Assembly (NCBI GenBank): GCA_002713145.1
Contig: PAVS01000020.1
Location: 62,001 to 126,000 of the forward strand
Direction of reading: 5' to 3'
DNA: 64,000 nucleotides
DNA from: Halobacteriovoraceae bacterium
GTDB lineage: Bacteria; Bdellovibrionota; Bacteriovoracia; Bacteriovoracales; Bacteriovoracaceae
Each line of letters begins with the position of its first letter. Position 1 is the stretch's first letter. Below the pieces are notes generated by a model that saw only the letters and a list, made by a program, of their open reading frames with translations, ran no database searches and was not told the DNA's origin. A program made the translations under genes and the position numbers. Positions 17,438-25,610 of the stretch are shown here, piece after piece.

Positions 17438-17466
17438 TTGTCTTATAAAGTGGATTTCACTATTAT
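17438..17466 (+). promoter_or_regulatory. Promoter with leaderless geometry for the matrixin operon
   Basis: TTGTCT, a 17-nt spacer and TATTAT (4/6 and 5/6 matches) are followed after six bases by the ATG at 17473. No SD lies before that ATG. Confidence 0.5.
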
Positions 17467-17472
17467 TAATAC

Positions 17473-18081
17473 ATGATAAGTAAATTAGTCATCGCACTAT
17501 TCCTGACAAGTATGGTCACAATATGCCATGCCGAGATATTTGATAAAAGTAAACTTGGGCACCTCTCCCTTGGTATTGGAACGTGGCAGGAATATTATAT
17601 GCAAGTGCAAGATTCTCAAAGTGGATCTTTAAACAGCTTTGAACTAAAGCCCTATCTGAGTGCAGCACTTGATTATCAAATCAAAAACCAGCATTTTTTA
17701 GGAACAGAAGTCGGCTATATTTTAAGAGAGAGTTACTCAAAATCAACTTACACAAAAGATCATTTTTATTGGCGGTTTGATTATATCTATCAAGCCCTCG
17801 AATGGTTTAACCTGAGAGCAGGAACGAGTTTTATGTGGCAGACCCTCAGCGGTGATGGTTCAGAAGAAACTCTCCCTAATGGAGATGGAGAACAAACCTA
17901 TTACGCTCCCGATGAACGTAAGAATATATTTAATCAAACTTTTGATTTAGGAGTTGAATTTTTGCACAAAAATATGAGTGCAAGAATTCAAAGTTATATA
18001 TACGCCTTAGATCAAGAAGATGAGAGGCTAACGAGTTTCTCTCTTTCTTTTCACTATTTAATGCCTATAAGGGATTTATGA
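17473..18081 (+). CDS. Exported, probable outer-membrane barrel protein
   Basis: This 202-aa protein has a signal peptide ending TICHA. The mature part has strands of alternating polarity, for example HLSLGIGTWQEYYMQV and the C-terminal SFSLSFHYLMPI, suggesting a small eight-stranded-type barrel. No family recognised. It overlaps the matrixin gene by ATGA, so the two are co-translated; it could help localise the protease, but that is inference. The ATG lacks an SD and sits at the predicted transcription start. Confidence 0.6.
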   Translation: MISKLVIALFLTSMVTICHAEIFDKSKLGHLSLGIGTWQEYYMQVQDSQSGSLNSFELKPYLSAALDYQIKNQHFLGTEVGYILRESYSKSTYTKDHFYWRFDYIYQALEWFNLRAGTSFMWQTLSGDGSEETLPNGDGEQTYYAPDERKNIFNQTFDLGVEFLHKNMSARIQSYIYALDQEDERLTSFSLSFHYLMPIRDL

Positions 18082-18893
18082 AACTATTTTTTATAATTCT
18101 ATTTTTGAGTACTCCATCTAGCCACGCCTACTTGCTTAATACCAGTACTGGCGCTGCTTTCGATGATAAGAGTGTTAAAATATACATCACCTCCAATAGT
18201 GATTGTAATAATGCGGGAGTGAGCAAAGACCTTATTTTAGAGCGAGCTGTATCAGGGGCCCAGAAATATTGGAATCGTGTTCCAACATCTACCTTAAAAC
18301 TCAAAAGAGGTGGAATTTATGAAACATCTGATTCTAAATTTCTCACAGAAAAACTCTGTGTCCAAGCAACAGACTCAACTTGTTTAACTTCAAACTCAGT
18401 ACCTAAAGTTAATAATATTGTTATTGCATGTAATTCCAACACCACTGATAATTTTACCTCTTCCCAAGTACTCGCTCTCACCGTTCCCAATAATCTTACG
18501 AGTAGTGAAATTAAAGGCAGTGTTATATTAATTAACGACTCTGCCAATTCGACCTTTGGTAATTTATCCGCCAGTGAAATGGAAAGTGTGCTTGCTCATG
18601 AAATTGGGCATGCAGTAGGACTTGGACATTCGCAAAAATCTGAAGCTCTTATGCATTATGAGAGTCATGAAGAGAGAAGAAAACTGGCCAAAGATGACAT
18701 CGACGGAATCTCATACTTATACCCTAATCAATTCGATGGCTGTAAAAACGTCCTGGGTCTGAGCACCACCAACCAAGATAAATCAAAGCCAAATTCATTT
18801 CTCAGGAGCTTTGCTCTAGGGTTAAGTGCTTGTTTTTTAAGCATTTTTTTATGGATAATTATTACACGTTTCGCATTTAGCGCTAGACGATGA
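18078..18893 (+). CDS. Matrixin-family (M10A-like) zinc metalloprotease with C-terminal membrane helix
   Basis: This 271-aa protein has a signal peptide (to about SSHA) and a complete metzincin site, HEIGHAVGLGH at residues 174-184, followed by a Met-turn in EALMHYES and DDIDGISYLYP as in matrixins. The C-terminus holds a hydrophobic helix (SACFLSIFLWIIITRF) with an Arg-rich end, so it is probably membrane-anchored with the protease outside the cytoplasm. There is no clear cysteine-switch prodomain. It is coupled by ATGA on both sides, to the barrel gene and to a 45-codon membrane gene. Confidence 0.85.
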   Translation: MKLFFIILFLSTPSSHAYLLNTSTGAAFDDKSVKIYITSNSDCNNAGVSKDLILERAVSGAQKYWNRVPTSTLKLKRGGIYETSDSKFLTEKLCVQATDSTCLTSNSVPKVNNIVIACNSNTTDNFTSSQVLALTVPNNLTSSEIKGSVILINDSANSTFGNLSASEMESVLAHEIGHAVGLGHSQKSEALMHYESHEERRKLAKDDIDGISYLYPNQFDGCKNVLGLSTTNQDKSKPNSFLRSFALGLSACFLSIFLWIIITRFAFSARR

Positions 18894-19027
18894 ATAACCA
18901 AAATTCTATAAATCCCTTTATGGATGTACAAAAGAAAAACAGACGTAAGTCTAATCTTTACTTTTTAATGGGAATTACAATGATGGCACTCAATGTCCTA
19001 CTCATTGTAGTTATGACTAAGAGTTAA
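18890..19027 (+). CDS. 45-aa single-pass membrane protein
   Basis: The ATG overlaps the matrixin stop as ATGA and the frame runs 45 codons. The protein starts MNNQNSINPF, has a KKNRRK basic stretch, then one hydrophobic helix (about residues 22-42) ending VVMTKS. The tight coupling and the positive-then-hydrophobic layout support a real inner-membrane miniprotein. Its last 11 bases overlap the convergent pepP gene. It may serve the matrixin protease, but this is only context. Confidence 0.55.
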   Translation: MNNQNSINPFMDVQKKNRRKSNLYFLMGITMMALNVLLIVVMTKS

Positions 19028-20750
19028 AGCTCGTTCCACGTTCACGGCAAACGGCTTCGTACTCATCTAGCCATTTTTTCTCTTGAGAATTTAACAAACT
19101 CTCATCGATTAAACCTGGCTCAAACCCTATATATACTAAAGGTTCAAACTTCAAGAATCCTTCATATTCAGGGTGCTCAACGACCAAAGCAATATTCTCT
19201 AACCTAACACCACCAAATTTCGGTATATAGATTCCAGGCTCAATAGAAACCACTTGTCCTGGTTTGAGTAAATAATTGCGAACTGGACTGATACCCACTC
19301 CCCCCTCATGAACATGAATACCGACTCCATGACCGGTACCATGAGCAAAGTCATACCCGGCTTGGTGCAAGGGTTGTCTTGCTATAGCATCCAGACCACT
19401 TCCTCTTGTTCCAGATTTAAACACCGCATTTTGTAGATTAAGTGTGCCTTTTAAAACGAGAGTGTAAATCTCTTTGTATTTTTCATCTTTTGGCTTCGAT
19501 GTAGATAAAAACGTTCTCGTCGTATCTGTTGCAAACCCCGCTTCGAAGTATCCTCCAGAATCAAGCAAACACATGTCCCCTTCCACAATTTTCACGCTAT
19601 CTTTAGGGTCCCCATAATGCATGATGGATCCATTGGGACCTACCCCAGCAATGGTATTAAAGCTTTGCTCCTGAGCACCTTGCTTTTTATATTCCTCAGT
19701 TGTTTTATTATAGAGATCACGCTCTGAAATTTCGTCACCTTTTTTAAGACTATCTTTGACCCACTTAATAGTGTTGAAAATAGCTTGATCTGCTCTTCTA
19801 AAAGAATCCTTCATCACCTCTATCTCAGTGTCATCTTTAAGAGAATGAAACTCGACCAATCCTCCCGTCTTGTTTTCTAATTTGTCTTTTCCAAAAACAG
19901 ACTTCAGAACTTCAAAGTAATTTGAATTAAGCATTTGCTTATCGATATAAACCTTCTCAACATCACTCCCTAGTTTTTGGAGGATACCTTCAATTTCTGA
20001 AATATCGACTTGGTGAAATTCAACATTTTTATCTGAGCATTCAAACGCTACATCCTTTCCAATAAACACATGAACTTTATCCCTGACAGCAAAGCCAACC
20101 CCAAGAAAGGAACTCGAATTAGGAATATGATAACCTCGACAGTTAGTCAGCCAGGCAAGAGAATCTATCGCAGTGATAAAATAGGCGTCCTTATCGGATT
20201 CAAAAATTCGCTCAAGCTTCTCACTGGTATCCGCTCCACGCAGTTTCTTTTCCAAGTGAACAATTTTTTTAAGTTTGGGCTGTTCTGCAAAGTCTACAAT
20301 ACTCGCCAGCTCATTATTCATATAAGCGCGCACTTCGAAATGAGCTTGTAGATATTCATAGAAACTAACTGCAGTACGATCAGCTTCGAGTCCGATCACT
20401 TTAGGGCTCAGTTTTTTCAAGTCATCTTTGAGACAGCTCATTAATCCCGTGTTGGCAGGAACTTTTACGACTTCAATCACGCTGGTATCACATTCAAGAT
20501 CCGCTTGTTCATGGTAGCGTCCATCCACATAAACTTTGACCTTGCCTTTGCTAGGAACTAATACCTCTGCCACAGAGCCAGAAAAGCCAGTAAAATAAAA
20601 ACGATGGCAATCGCTCATAGGAACGTATTCATTTAGATAGGGATCATAACTTGAGATATAAAAGGCATCCAATTTCTCGTCTTGCATAAATTTTTGCAAG
20701 GCCTGAATATTCGCTTTTACTTGATCTGTCGAAATTTGGAATTTTCCCAT
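19017..20750 (-). CDS. Xaa-Pro aminopeptidase, three-domain type (M24B)
   Basis: This 577-aa protein is like eukaryotic aminopeptidase P1: two creatinase-N-type domains, then the pita-bread M24 domain. Dinuclear metal ligands are visible as Asp in LLDSGGYFEAG and ATDTTRTF, His in HGTGHGVGIHVHEG, Glu in SIEPGIY and RLENIAL. It removes N-terminal residues preceding proline in the cytoplasm. A good SD (GAGAGGAG) precedes the ATG. Monocistronic, divergent from tryptophan dioxygenase. Confidence 0.9.
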   Translation of the reverse strand: MGKFQISTDQVKANIQALQKFMQDEKLDAFYISSYDPYLNEYVPMSDCHRFYFTGFSGSVAEVLVPSKGKVKVYVDGRYHEQADLECDTSVIEVVKVPANTGLMSCLKDDLKKLSPKVIGLEADRTAVSFYEYLQAHFEVRAYMNNELASIVDFAEQPKLKKIVHLEKKLRGADTSEKLERIFESDKDAYFITAIDSLAWLTNCRGYHIPNSSSFLGVGFAVRDKVHVFIGKDVAFECSDKNVEFHQVDISEIEGILQKLGSDVEKVYIDKQMLNSNYFEVLKSVFGKDKLENKTGGLVEFHSLKDDTEIEVMKDSFRRADQAIFNTIKWVKDSLKKGDEISERDLYNKTTEEYKKQGAQEQSFNTIAGVGPNGSIMHYGDPKDSVKIVEGDMCLLDSGGYFEAGFATDTTRTFLSTSKPKDEKYKEIYTLVLKGTLNLQNAVFKSGTRGSGLDAIARQPLHQAGYDFAHGTGHGVGIHVHEGGVGISPVRNYLLKPGQVVSIEPGIYIPKFGGVRLENIALVVEHPEYEGFLKFEPLVYIGFEPGLIDESLLNSQEKKWLDEYEAVCRERGTSFNS

Positions 20751-20863
20751 CTCTGCTCCTCTCTAAATGTTTAAACGCTTTGCATACTACCCAAAAATTC
20801 GACAAATTAAAAGAATGAGGTTACTTTAATGCGGATTTAACACATACTGTCTAGGACAAATTC

Positions 20864-21946
20864 ATGAAATACGACCCCATTTATTATGGCGATTATTTAC
20901 AACTCGACACTCTCCTCAGTTCACAAAAATTAAAATCCTTGGAGCATGGCAAAGAGGCCCACGATGAGACACTTTTTATTATCACTCATCAGGCTTATGA
21001 GCTTTGGTTTAAACAAATTATTCATGAATTAGACTCGGTACATAAGATTTTTAACACTTCAAATGTTAACCCAACTCATTTAGGTGTGGTTAATCATAGA
21101 CTGCAGCGAATTGTACAAATACAAAGAGTTCTTAATGAACAAATCGCCATTATAGAAACCATGACTCCTCTGGACTTTATGGAGTTTAGAGACTATTTAG
21201 TTCCGGCCAGTGGCTTCCAGAGTATTCAATTCCGTGAAATTGAACTCAAGCTGGGTCTAAGACAAAGATTCCGCCTAGGGATTGATCAGAAATTTTTTAA
21301 CTCTAGACTGAAAGAAGAGCATAAAGAATACATGATTAAGCTGGAAGAAGAGAGCACCTTTCTTGAGCTCTTTGATGCTTGGCTCTCGCGCATGCCCTTT
21401 GGACAAACAGAAAATTTTGATTTTTGGCAAGAGTATCAAAATTCAGTTAATAAAATGCTGGAACAAGATAGAAAAATTATCATGGATAATAAAACCTTGC
21501 ATGATAAAGAAAAAGAATTTGAGCTTAAAAACCTAGAAGCCACACGAAACTCATTTGCGATACTTTTTGATGAAGAAAAATATAACGCTCTGATGGAAAC
21601 CGGCGAGATGCGAATATCTCGAAAAGCAAAACTCTCTGCCATATTCATAAATTTATTTAAAGACGAACCCATCTTTCAAATCCCCAACCGGATGGTTGAA
21701 TCTTTGTTAGACATTGATGAGATGTTCTCTACTTGGCGCTATCGTCATGCCATTATGGTGCATAGAATTCTGGGAACGAAAATTGGAACAGGTGGTTCTT
21801 CTGGCCATGACTATCTGAAAAGATCCACTGAGAATAATCGTGTGTTCCTGGATTTTTTCAACCTGGCTACATTTCTTATTCCGAAAAATTTTATTCCAGC
21901 ACTTCCAAGTGAGATCAAAAAAGAGATGGGCTTTCACTTCGAGTAA
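20864..21946 (+). CDS. kynA: Tryptophan 2,3-dioxygenase
   Basis: This 360-aa haem enzyme opens the indole ring of L-Trp to N-formylkynurenine. Diagnostic motifs are FIITHQAYELWFKQI, RIVQIQRVLNEQ, TPLDFMEFRDYL with SGFQSIQFR, and a C-terminal HRILGTKIGTGGSSG with the proximal-His region and substrate loop. No kynurenine formamidase or kynureninase is adjacent; the only immediate follower is a 38-codon membrane ORF. The protein is longer than many bacterial TDOs (about 280 aa) and nearer animal length. Confidence 0.93.
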   Translation: MKYDPIYYGDYLQLDTLLSSQKLKSLEHGKEAHDETLFIITHQAYELWFKQIIHELDSVHKIFNTSNVNPTHLGVVNHRLQRIVQIQRVLNEQIAIIETMTPLDFMEFRDYLVPASGFQSIQFREIELKLGLRQRFRLGIDQKFFNSRLKEEHKEYMIKLEEESTFLELFDAWLSRMPFGQTENFDFWQEYQNSVNKMLEQDRKIIMDNKTLHDKEKEFELKNLEATRNSFAILFDEEKYNALMETGEMRISRKAKLSAIFINLFKDEPIFQIPNRMVESLLDIDEMFSTWRYRHAIMVHRILGTKIGTGGSSGHDYLKRSTENNRVFLDFFNLATFLIPKNFIPALPSEIKKEMGFHFE

Positions 21947-22041
21947 CCGATCAATACAGTCATATTTATTTTTTCCTAAAGCTTTCCTATTTAAAAGCGA
22001 TAAGTTGTACACACAAGGCTTTTAAAACAGGAATAAGTTTA

Positions 22042-22158
22042 ATGGATATAAAATTTACTTCTCTTGTTTTTGTAATTTTCGCCATGCTCATTGTAAAAAT
22101 GACTTTCGAGCATGATCAAGTGGAGCGAAAAGTTACAGATATTGAGACACTAAACTAG
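22042..22158 (+). CDS. 38-aa single-pass membrane protein
   Basis: A 38-codon frame starts MDIKFTSLVF, contains one hydrophobic helix (about residues 5-20), then a charged tail (EHDQVERKVTD). AGGAATAAG lies at a good distance before the ATG. The last 26 bases overlap the convergent murD gene. No family recognised. The SD and membrane-helix layout support it, but it remains a small-ORF prediction. Confidence 0.45.
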   Translation: MDIKFTSLVFVIFAMLIVKMTFEHDQVERKVTDIETLN

Positions 22159-23371
22159 AAAAATGCTTTCCCCGGGCTTGATAATTTTCATATTGATCGA
22201 ATGAAGGAAAAGCCGGACTATAAAGTATCACCCCTTTAGGTGCATGCTCCCCTAATTTCTGAACAACATCTTCTAACCCCTTCATTTTGACTACCTGATG
22301 CTTAGCACTCATTTCTTTGTGTAAAAGATCAGCGGCTTCTCCATAAACATATATACATTCAAAGTCATAAGAGTCGAGGGCCTGGATAAAGTCAATTTGA
22401 GAGCTTCTCAATTGCCCACCGAGGATGAGATTGGTATTTAAGTCTTTAAAACTCTCAATGCCTGAAATGGTGGCATCGATATTAGTACTTTTGGCGTCAT
22501 TGATAATGATAAGACCATCTGTCTTACGCTCCACTTGCATGCGGAATTCTACTCCTGCGAAGTTTGAAATTAAGTCTTGCACAATTTCTTTGACATTATC
22601 TAGCTTAAAAAAACGCAAAACCTCTCGCACACAGTATAAGTTTTGTTTGTGATGCTCGCCCACTAATCGCGTATGGGAAAAGTCATAACCTGCGAGGGGT
22701 CTGATACAATTAAATGTTGCCTGCCCCGTGAGGTATTTCTGGGGAGCAATAAGCAAATCATCTTGAGTTTGATTTTTTGTAATATTTAATTTGGCATTGA
22801 TATAATCTTGAACATCATCATAGCGCTCCATATGAGTGGGAGTGATATTGAGTATGATGGCAACTTGGGCATGAAAATCTCTTACAGATTCTAATTGAAA
22901 ACTTGATAACTCTAAGACTGCAAAATCATATGTCCCTTTGTACATTTCACAAAACGGAACACCTATATTGCCCCCGCAAAAAACTCTCTTGCCAGCTTTC
23001 TGAAGGGCCAGGCTAATCATTGAAGTGGTGGTGGTTTTCCCATTACTCCCAGTAATGGCGATAATGGGAAGGGAGCACTCTTTTGCAGCTAGCTCAATTT
23101 CAGAAATAACGTCAACCCCACGTTCGATATAGGAAGTAATTTGAGGCGACTTCCTGTCGACACCAGGAGAGAGAATAATTAAATCGAGATCTTGAGGAGC
23201 TTTCTCCTCCGCAAAACACTGTTGCAAAGATATATGCTTTAAAACATCATCTCCCGCCCAAGTTGATGGCTCACCTCTATTGATTGCAAAAAGTTGATCT
23301 TGGGATTTCTGAGCTAAGTATTCGAGTGCACTTAAACCAGACTTACCCATTCCCCAAATTCCGATTTTCAT
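22133..23371 (-). CDS. murD: UDP-N-acetylmuramoylalanine--D-glutamate ligase
   Basis: This 412-aa Mur ligase adds D-Glu to UDP-MurNAc-L-Ala in peptidoglycan synthesis. The N-terminal dinucleotide-like fold (IGIWGMGKSGLSALE), ATP loop ITGSNGKTTTTSMI, LELSSFQLE, NITPTHMERYD and INDAKSTN motifs are all present. The gene is outside the usual dcw cluster, although mur genes beyond the window cannot be excluded. There is no SD; a GTGACA-17-TATACT promoter ends six bases before the ATG, so translation is probably leaderless. Confidence 0.93.
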   Translation of the reverse strand: MKIGIWGMGKSGLSALEYLAQKSQDQLFAINRGEPSTWAGDDVLKHISLQQCFAEEKAPQDLDLIILSPGVDRKSPQITSYIERGVDVISEIELAAKECSLPIIAITGSNGKTTTTSMISLALQKAGKRVFCGGNIGVPFCEMYKGTYDFAVLELSSFQLESVRDFHAQVAIILNITPTHMERYDDVQDYINAKLNITKNQTQDDLLIAPQKYLTGQATFNCIRPLAGYDFSHTRLVGEHHKQNLYCVREVLRFFKLDNVKEIVQDLISNFAGVEFRMQVERKTDGLIIINDAKSTNIDATISGIESFKDLNTNLILGGQLRSSQIDFIQALDSYDFECIYVYGEAADLLHKEMSAKHQVVKMKGLEDVVQKLGEHAPKGVILYSPAFPSFDQYENYQARGKHFSSLVSQYL

Positions 23372-23377
23372 GTTATG

Positions 23378-23406
23378 AGTATAGCGACTTAAAAAAAAAC
23401 TGTCAC
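23378..23406 (-). promoter_or_regulatory. murD promoter with leaderless geometry
   Basis: On the minus strand GTGACA (5/6), a 17-nt spacer and TATACT (5/6) are followed by six bases and the ATG. It is one of the best sigma-70-like promoters I see in the window, and it predicts transcription starting at the murD start codon. Confidence 0.6.
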
Positions 23407-23415
23407 AAAGAAACT

Positions 23416-24609
23416 ATGGATATAAGTAAACGTTTTACAGAATTAAGACAATTTTTACAAAAACATCAGTATTTATGCGATCTGGAAGCCCTCTCCCGCT
23501 ACCCTCTAGAAAATCACCCTTATCTCAGCTGGTCAGAATCTATAGCGAAACTCTCTGAGGAGCAAAAACACCAATTGGAGAACACTTATTCACCAGAGCT
23601 GGTGCAAGAGCAGTCTTACAAGGAATTTTTAATTGAACTTAATCAACTGATGCATCTGCCCCAAGAAAAATTTGATGAGCAAACAATAGATCCTATTTTA
23701 GGGCGGAAAATAAAAGCCAAAAAAAGACATGAGATTCAGATCATACGCACACAACTCCATGATAAACCTATCAAACATTTTATCGATATTGGCTCTGGTG
23801 CCGGTCATTTGAGCTCCCTTTTGCTTTTGAATAATAAAAAATGCAGCACATGTATCGACATGAGTGCTGAGAATCAACTTATTGGTAAAAAGAAACTTAA
23901 AAATGATTTCCCAGACATTTTGAACCGAATTGAATTTAAAAACCAAGTGATAGAAAAAGACTTTGAATGCGATCATTCATCAGACTCAGCGCTTTTGGGT
24001 TTGCACGCCTGTGGTGATTTAAGTGTTCATCTAGTGCAAAAATTTATCCATTCAGACTTTTCTTGGCTCTTAAGTTATGGTTGTTGTTATCACAAACTCT
24101 CAGCGGATGCAGTCAACCTTTCTCAAGCTGCTAAGAAATCTCCTCTCAAACTCACTAATCATGCGCTCACCATGGCCACCAAATCTTATAAACCCATCTC
24201 CCAAAAAGAGTATAATTTTCGAAAAAGAGTAAAACACTTCCGTTACTCACTTCATATGCTTTTAAAAGATCAGTTGCAAGAAGAATTTACTGCTGTGGGG
24301 AGCGCGGATGCGTCGGACTATCAAGGTGAATTTTCGAATTATTGTTATAAATATAAACCTGAACTCAAACAATTTTTTACTCAAAAGCAACTGGAAAATT
24401 TTTTAATTTCAAAAGAAAATCAAAACAGCCTGTCACAACTCTTAGACTTTGGAATTATTCGCTCTCATATGGCCAGGTTGATTGAACTGTATATTATACT
24501 CGACAGAGCTTTATTACTTCAAGAACATGGTCACAAAGTAGATATCAAAGAAACTTTCTCCAAAGATATATCTCCTCGAAATATTTCTTTAATGGCCGAG
24601 CGGATTTAA
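23416..24609 (+). CDS. METTL25/RRNAD1-like SAM-dependent methyltransferase
   Basis: This 397-aa class I methyltransferase of the Methyltransf_32 type has a SAM-binding motif I HFIDIGSGAGHLSSLL at about residue 120, then ALLGLHACGDLS and a LLSYGCCYHKLS motif. LHACGDL and CCYHKL are typical of eukaryotic METTL25/RRNAD1 proteins and bacterial relatives. The target is unknown. The start ATG at 23416 has a weak AAAG element. It is divergent from murD with a 44-nt gap, and its end overlaps the AstE-like gene by 4 nt. Confidence 0.7.
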   Translation: MDISKRFTELRQFLQKHQYLCDLEALSRYPLENHPYLSWSESIAKLSEEQKHQLENTYSPELVQEQSYKEFLIELNQLMHLPQEKFDEQTIDPILGRKIKAKKRHEIQIIRTQLHDKPIKHFIDIGSGAGHLSSLLLLNNKKCSTCIDMSAENQLIGKKKLKNDFPDILNRIEFKNQVIEKDFECDHSSDSALLGLHACGDLSVHLVQKFIHSDFSWLLSYGCCYHKLSADAVNLSQAAKKSPLKLTNHALTMATKSYKPISQKEYNFRKRVKHFRYSLHMLLKDQLQEEFTAVGSADASDYQGEFSNYCYKYKPELKQFFTQKQLENFLISKENQNSLSQLLDFGIIRSHMARLIELYIILDRALLLQEHGHKVDIKETFSKDISPRNISLMAERI

Positions 24610-25610
24610 GTGGTAGGGATCATCAGCTCCATAATATAACCCAAGCAATCTTCTTTCATCACAAAAACATCCTTTGTAAACATTGAAGGGATAAAAGTTC
24701 GATTCAATAAAATTTTTCCTTCTTCGAACTTTAAAAAGTCATCGGTTAGGTCTTTTCCAAAGTCATCTTTCACACTAATAAAGCTTTTATCTCGTGCGAA
24801 ACCTATCTGGGTTCCCTTCGTGAGAACTTCAAAATTATTCTCATCAATATCGGGTAAAAAGGACAGATCGTTTTTTACACAGGGGGTATTCTCAAAATCA
24901 ATATTTGCATTCTCATCCACCAACATCCTAGCAAATGTGTGAAAGATCTCTGGATTTTCTCTGGCAGGGTTTGCCTCCAGCTTATCCATATTAAAAATTT
25001 TATCTACAAATTCAAATGAAGCTCTTGTTCCGCTTTCTAGTCCCGGTTTTCCTGACTCTATAGTGATGGAGGTACAAAATTTTGAAAAGGCCATTGATTG
25101 CACATTATGGGGTTCGGTAAAGTAAACGGTATGAGAGCCAAAATGACTGGCAAGATCAATAAATTGCTCATTAAGCACATTAATGCATCCGTAATGGGGA
25201 TTCTTACCGGTGTTATTATGGATATCAAGAGAAGCAAAGATATTTTGCTCTTTAGCGTAATTGATGACATCCATCGCAAGTTCATTTTCAGGAGTAAAGC
25301 CTTCTTCCCAAATGCGATTATAGTCGGCCTGGCCAGGAAGATGTCGCATGCCACAGGCTGCTGCTTCCGTATTTCCTATAAAAATAATAAGGTCTCTGGG
25401 AAGTTCTACTTCTCTATATTTTTTTATCAGTCTTTGAAGCATTAAAAAACTTGTGGTTTCATTTCCATGCAATAAAGTCGACAAATAAAGAGCATCATCT
25501 CTCCTACCACGTATATGAATAAGAGTTGGCCCATCCAACAGTTTATGAATATCTTTGATATCGATATTTTCTAAATTTTCTGGAAAATGATCACAAAATT
25601 TATATTTCAT
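24606..25610 (-). CDS. Succinylglutamate desuccinylase/aspartoacylase-family zinc hydrolase
   Basis: This 334-aa protein is an AstE/AspA-like M14-type deacylase. Zinc ligands appear in LLHGNETT (H..E) and SLDIHNNTGKNP (His); the catalytic Glu is probable in TIESGKPGLESGTRA. The family removes acyl groups from N-acylated amino acids. The ATG at 25610 overlaps the stop of the GCS2 ligase (ATGA) and has GGGGG upstream. No arginine-succinyltransferase genes are nearby, so arginine catabolism is unlikely; coupling to a gamma-glutamyl ligase hints at a different N-acyl substrate. Confidence 0.75.
   Translation of the reverse strand: MKYKFCDHFPENLENIDIKDIHKLLDGPTLIHIRGRRDDALYLSTLLHGNETTSFLMLQRLIKKYREVELPRDLIIFIGNTEAAACGMRHLPGQADYNRIWEEGFTPENELAMDVINYAKEQNIFASLDIHNNTGKNPHYGCINVLNEQFIDLASHFGSHTVYFTEPHNVQSMAFSKFCTSITIESGKPGLESGTRASFEFVDKIFNMDKLEANPARENPEIFHTFARMLVDENANIDFENTPCVKNDLSFLPDIDENNFEVLTKGTQIGFARDKSFISVKDDFGKDLTDDFLKFEEGKILLNRTFIPSMFTKDVFVMKEDCLGYIMELMIPTT

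Noticed and set aside
24606-25610. AstE-like gene as part of arginine succinyltransferase catabolism
   Set aside because: No astA, astB, astC or astD in the window, and coupling is to a GCS2 ligase.
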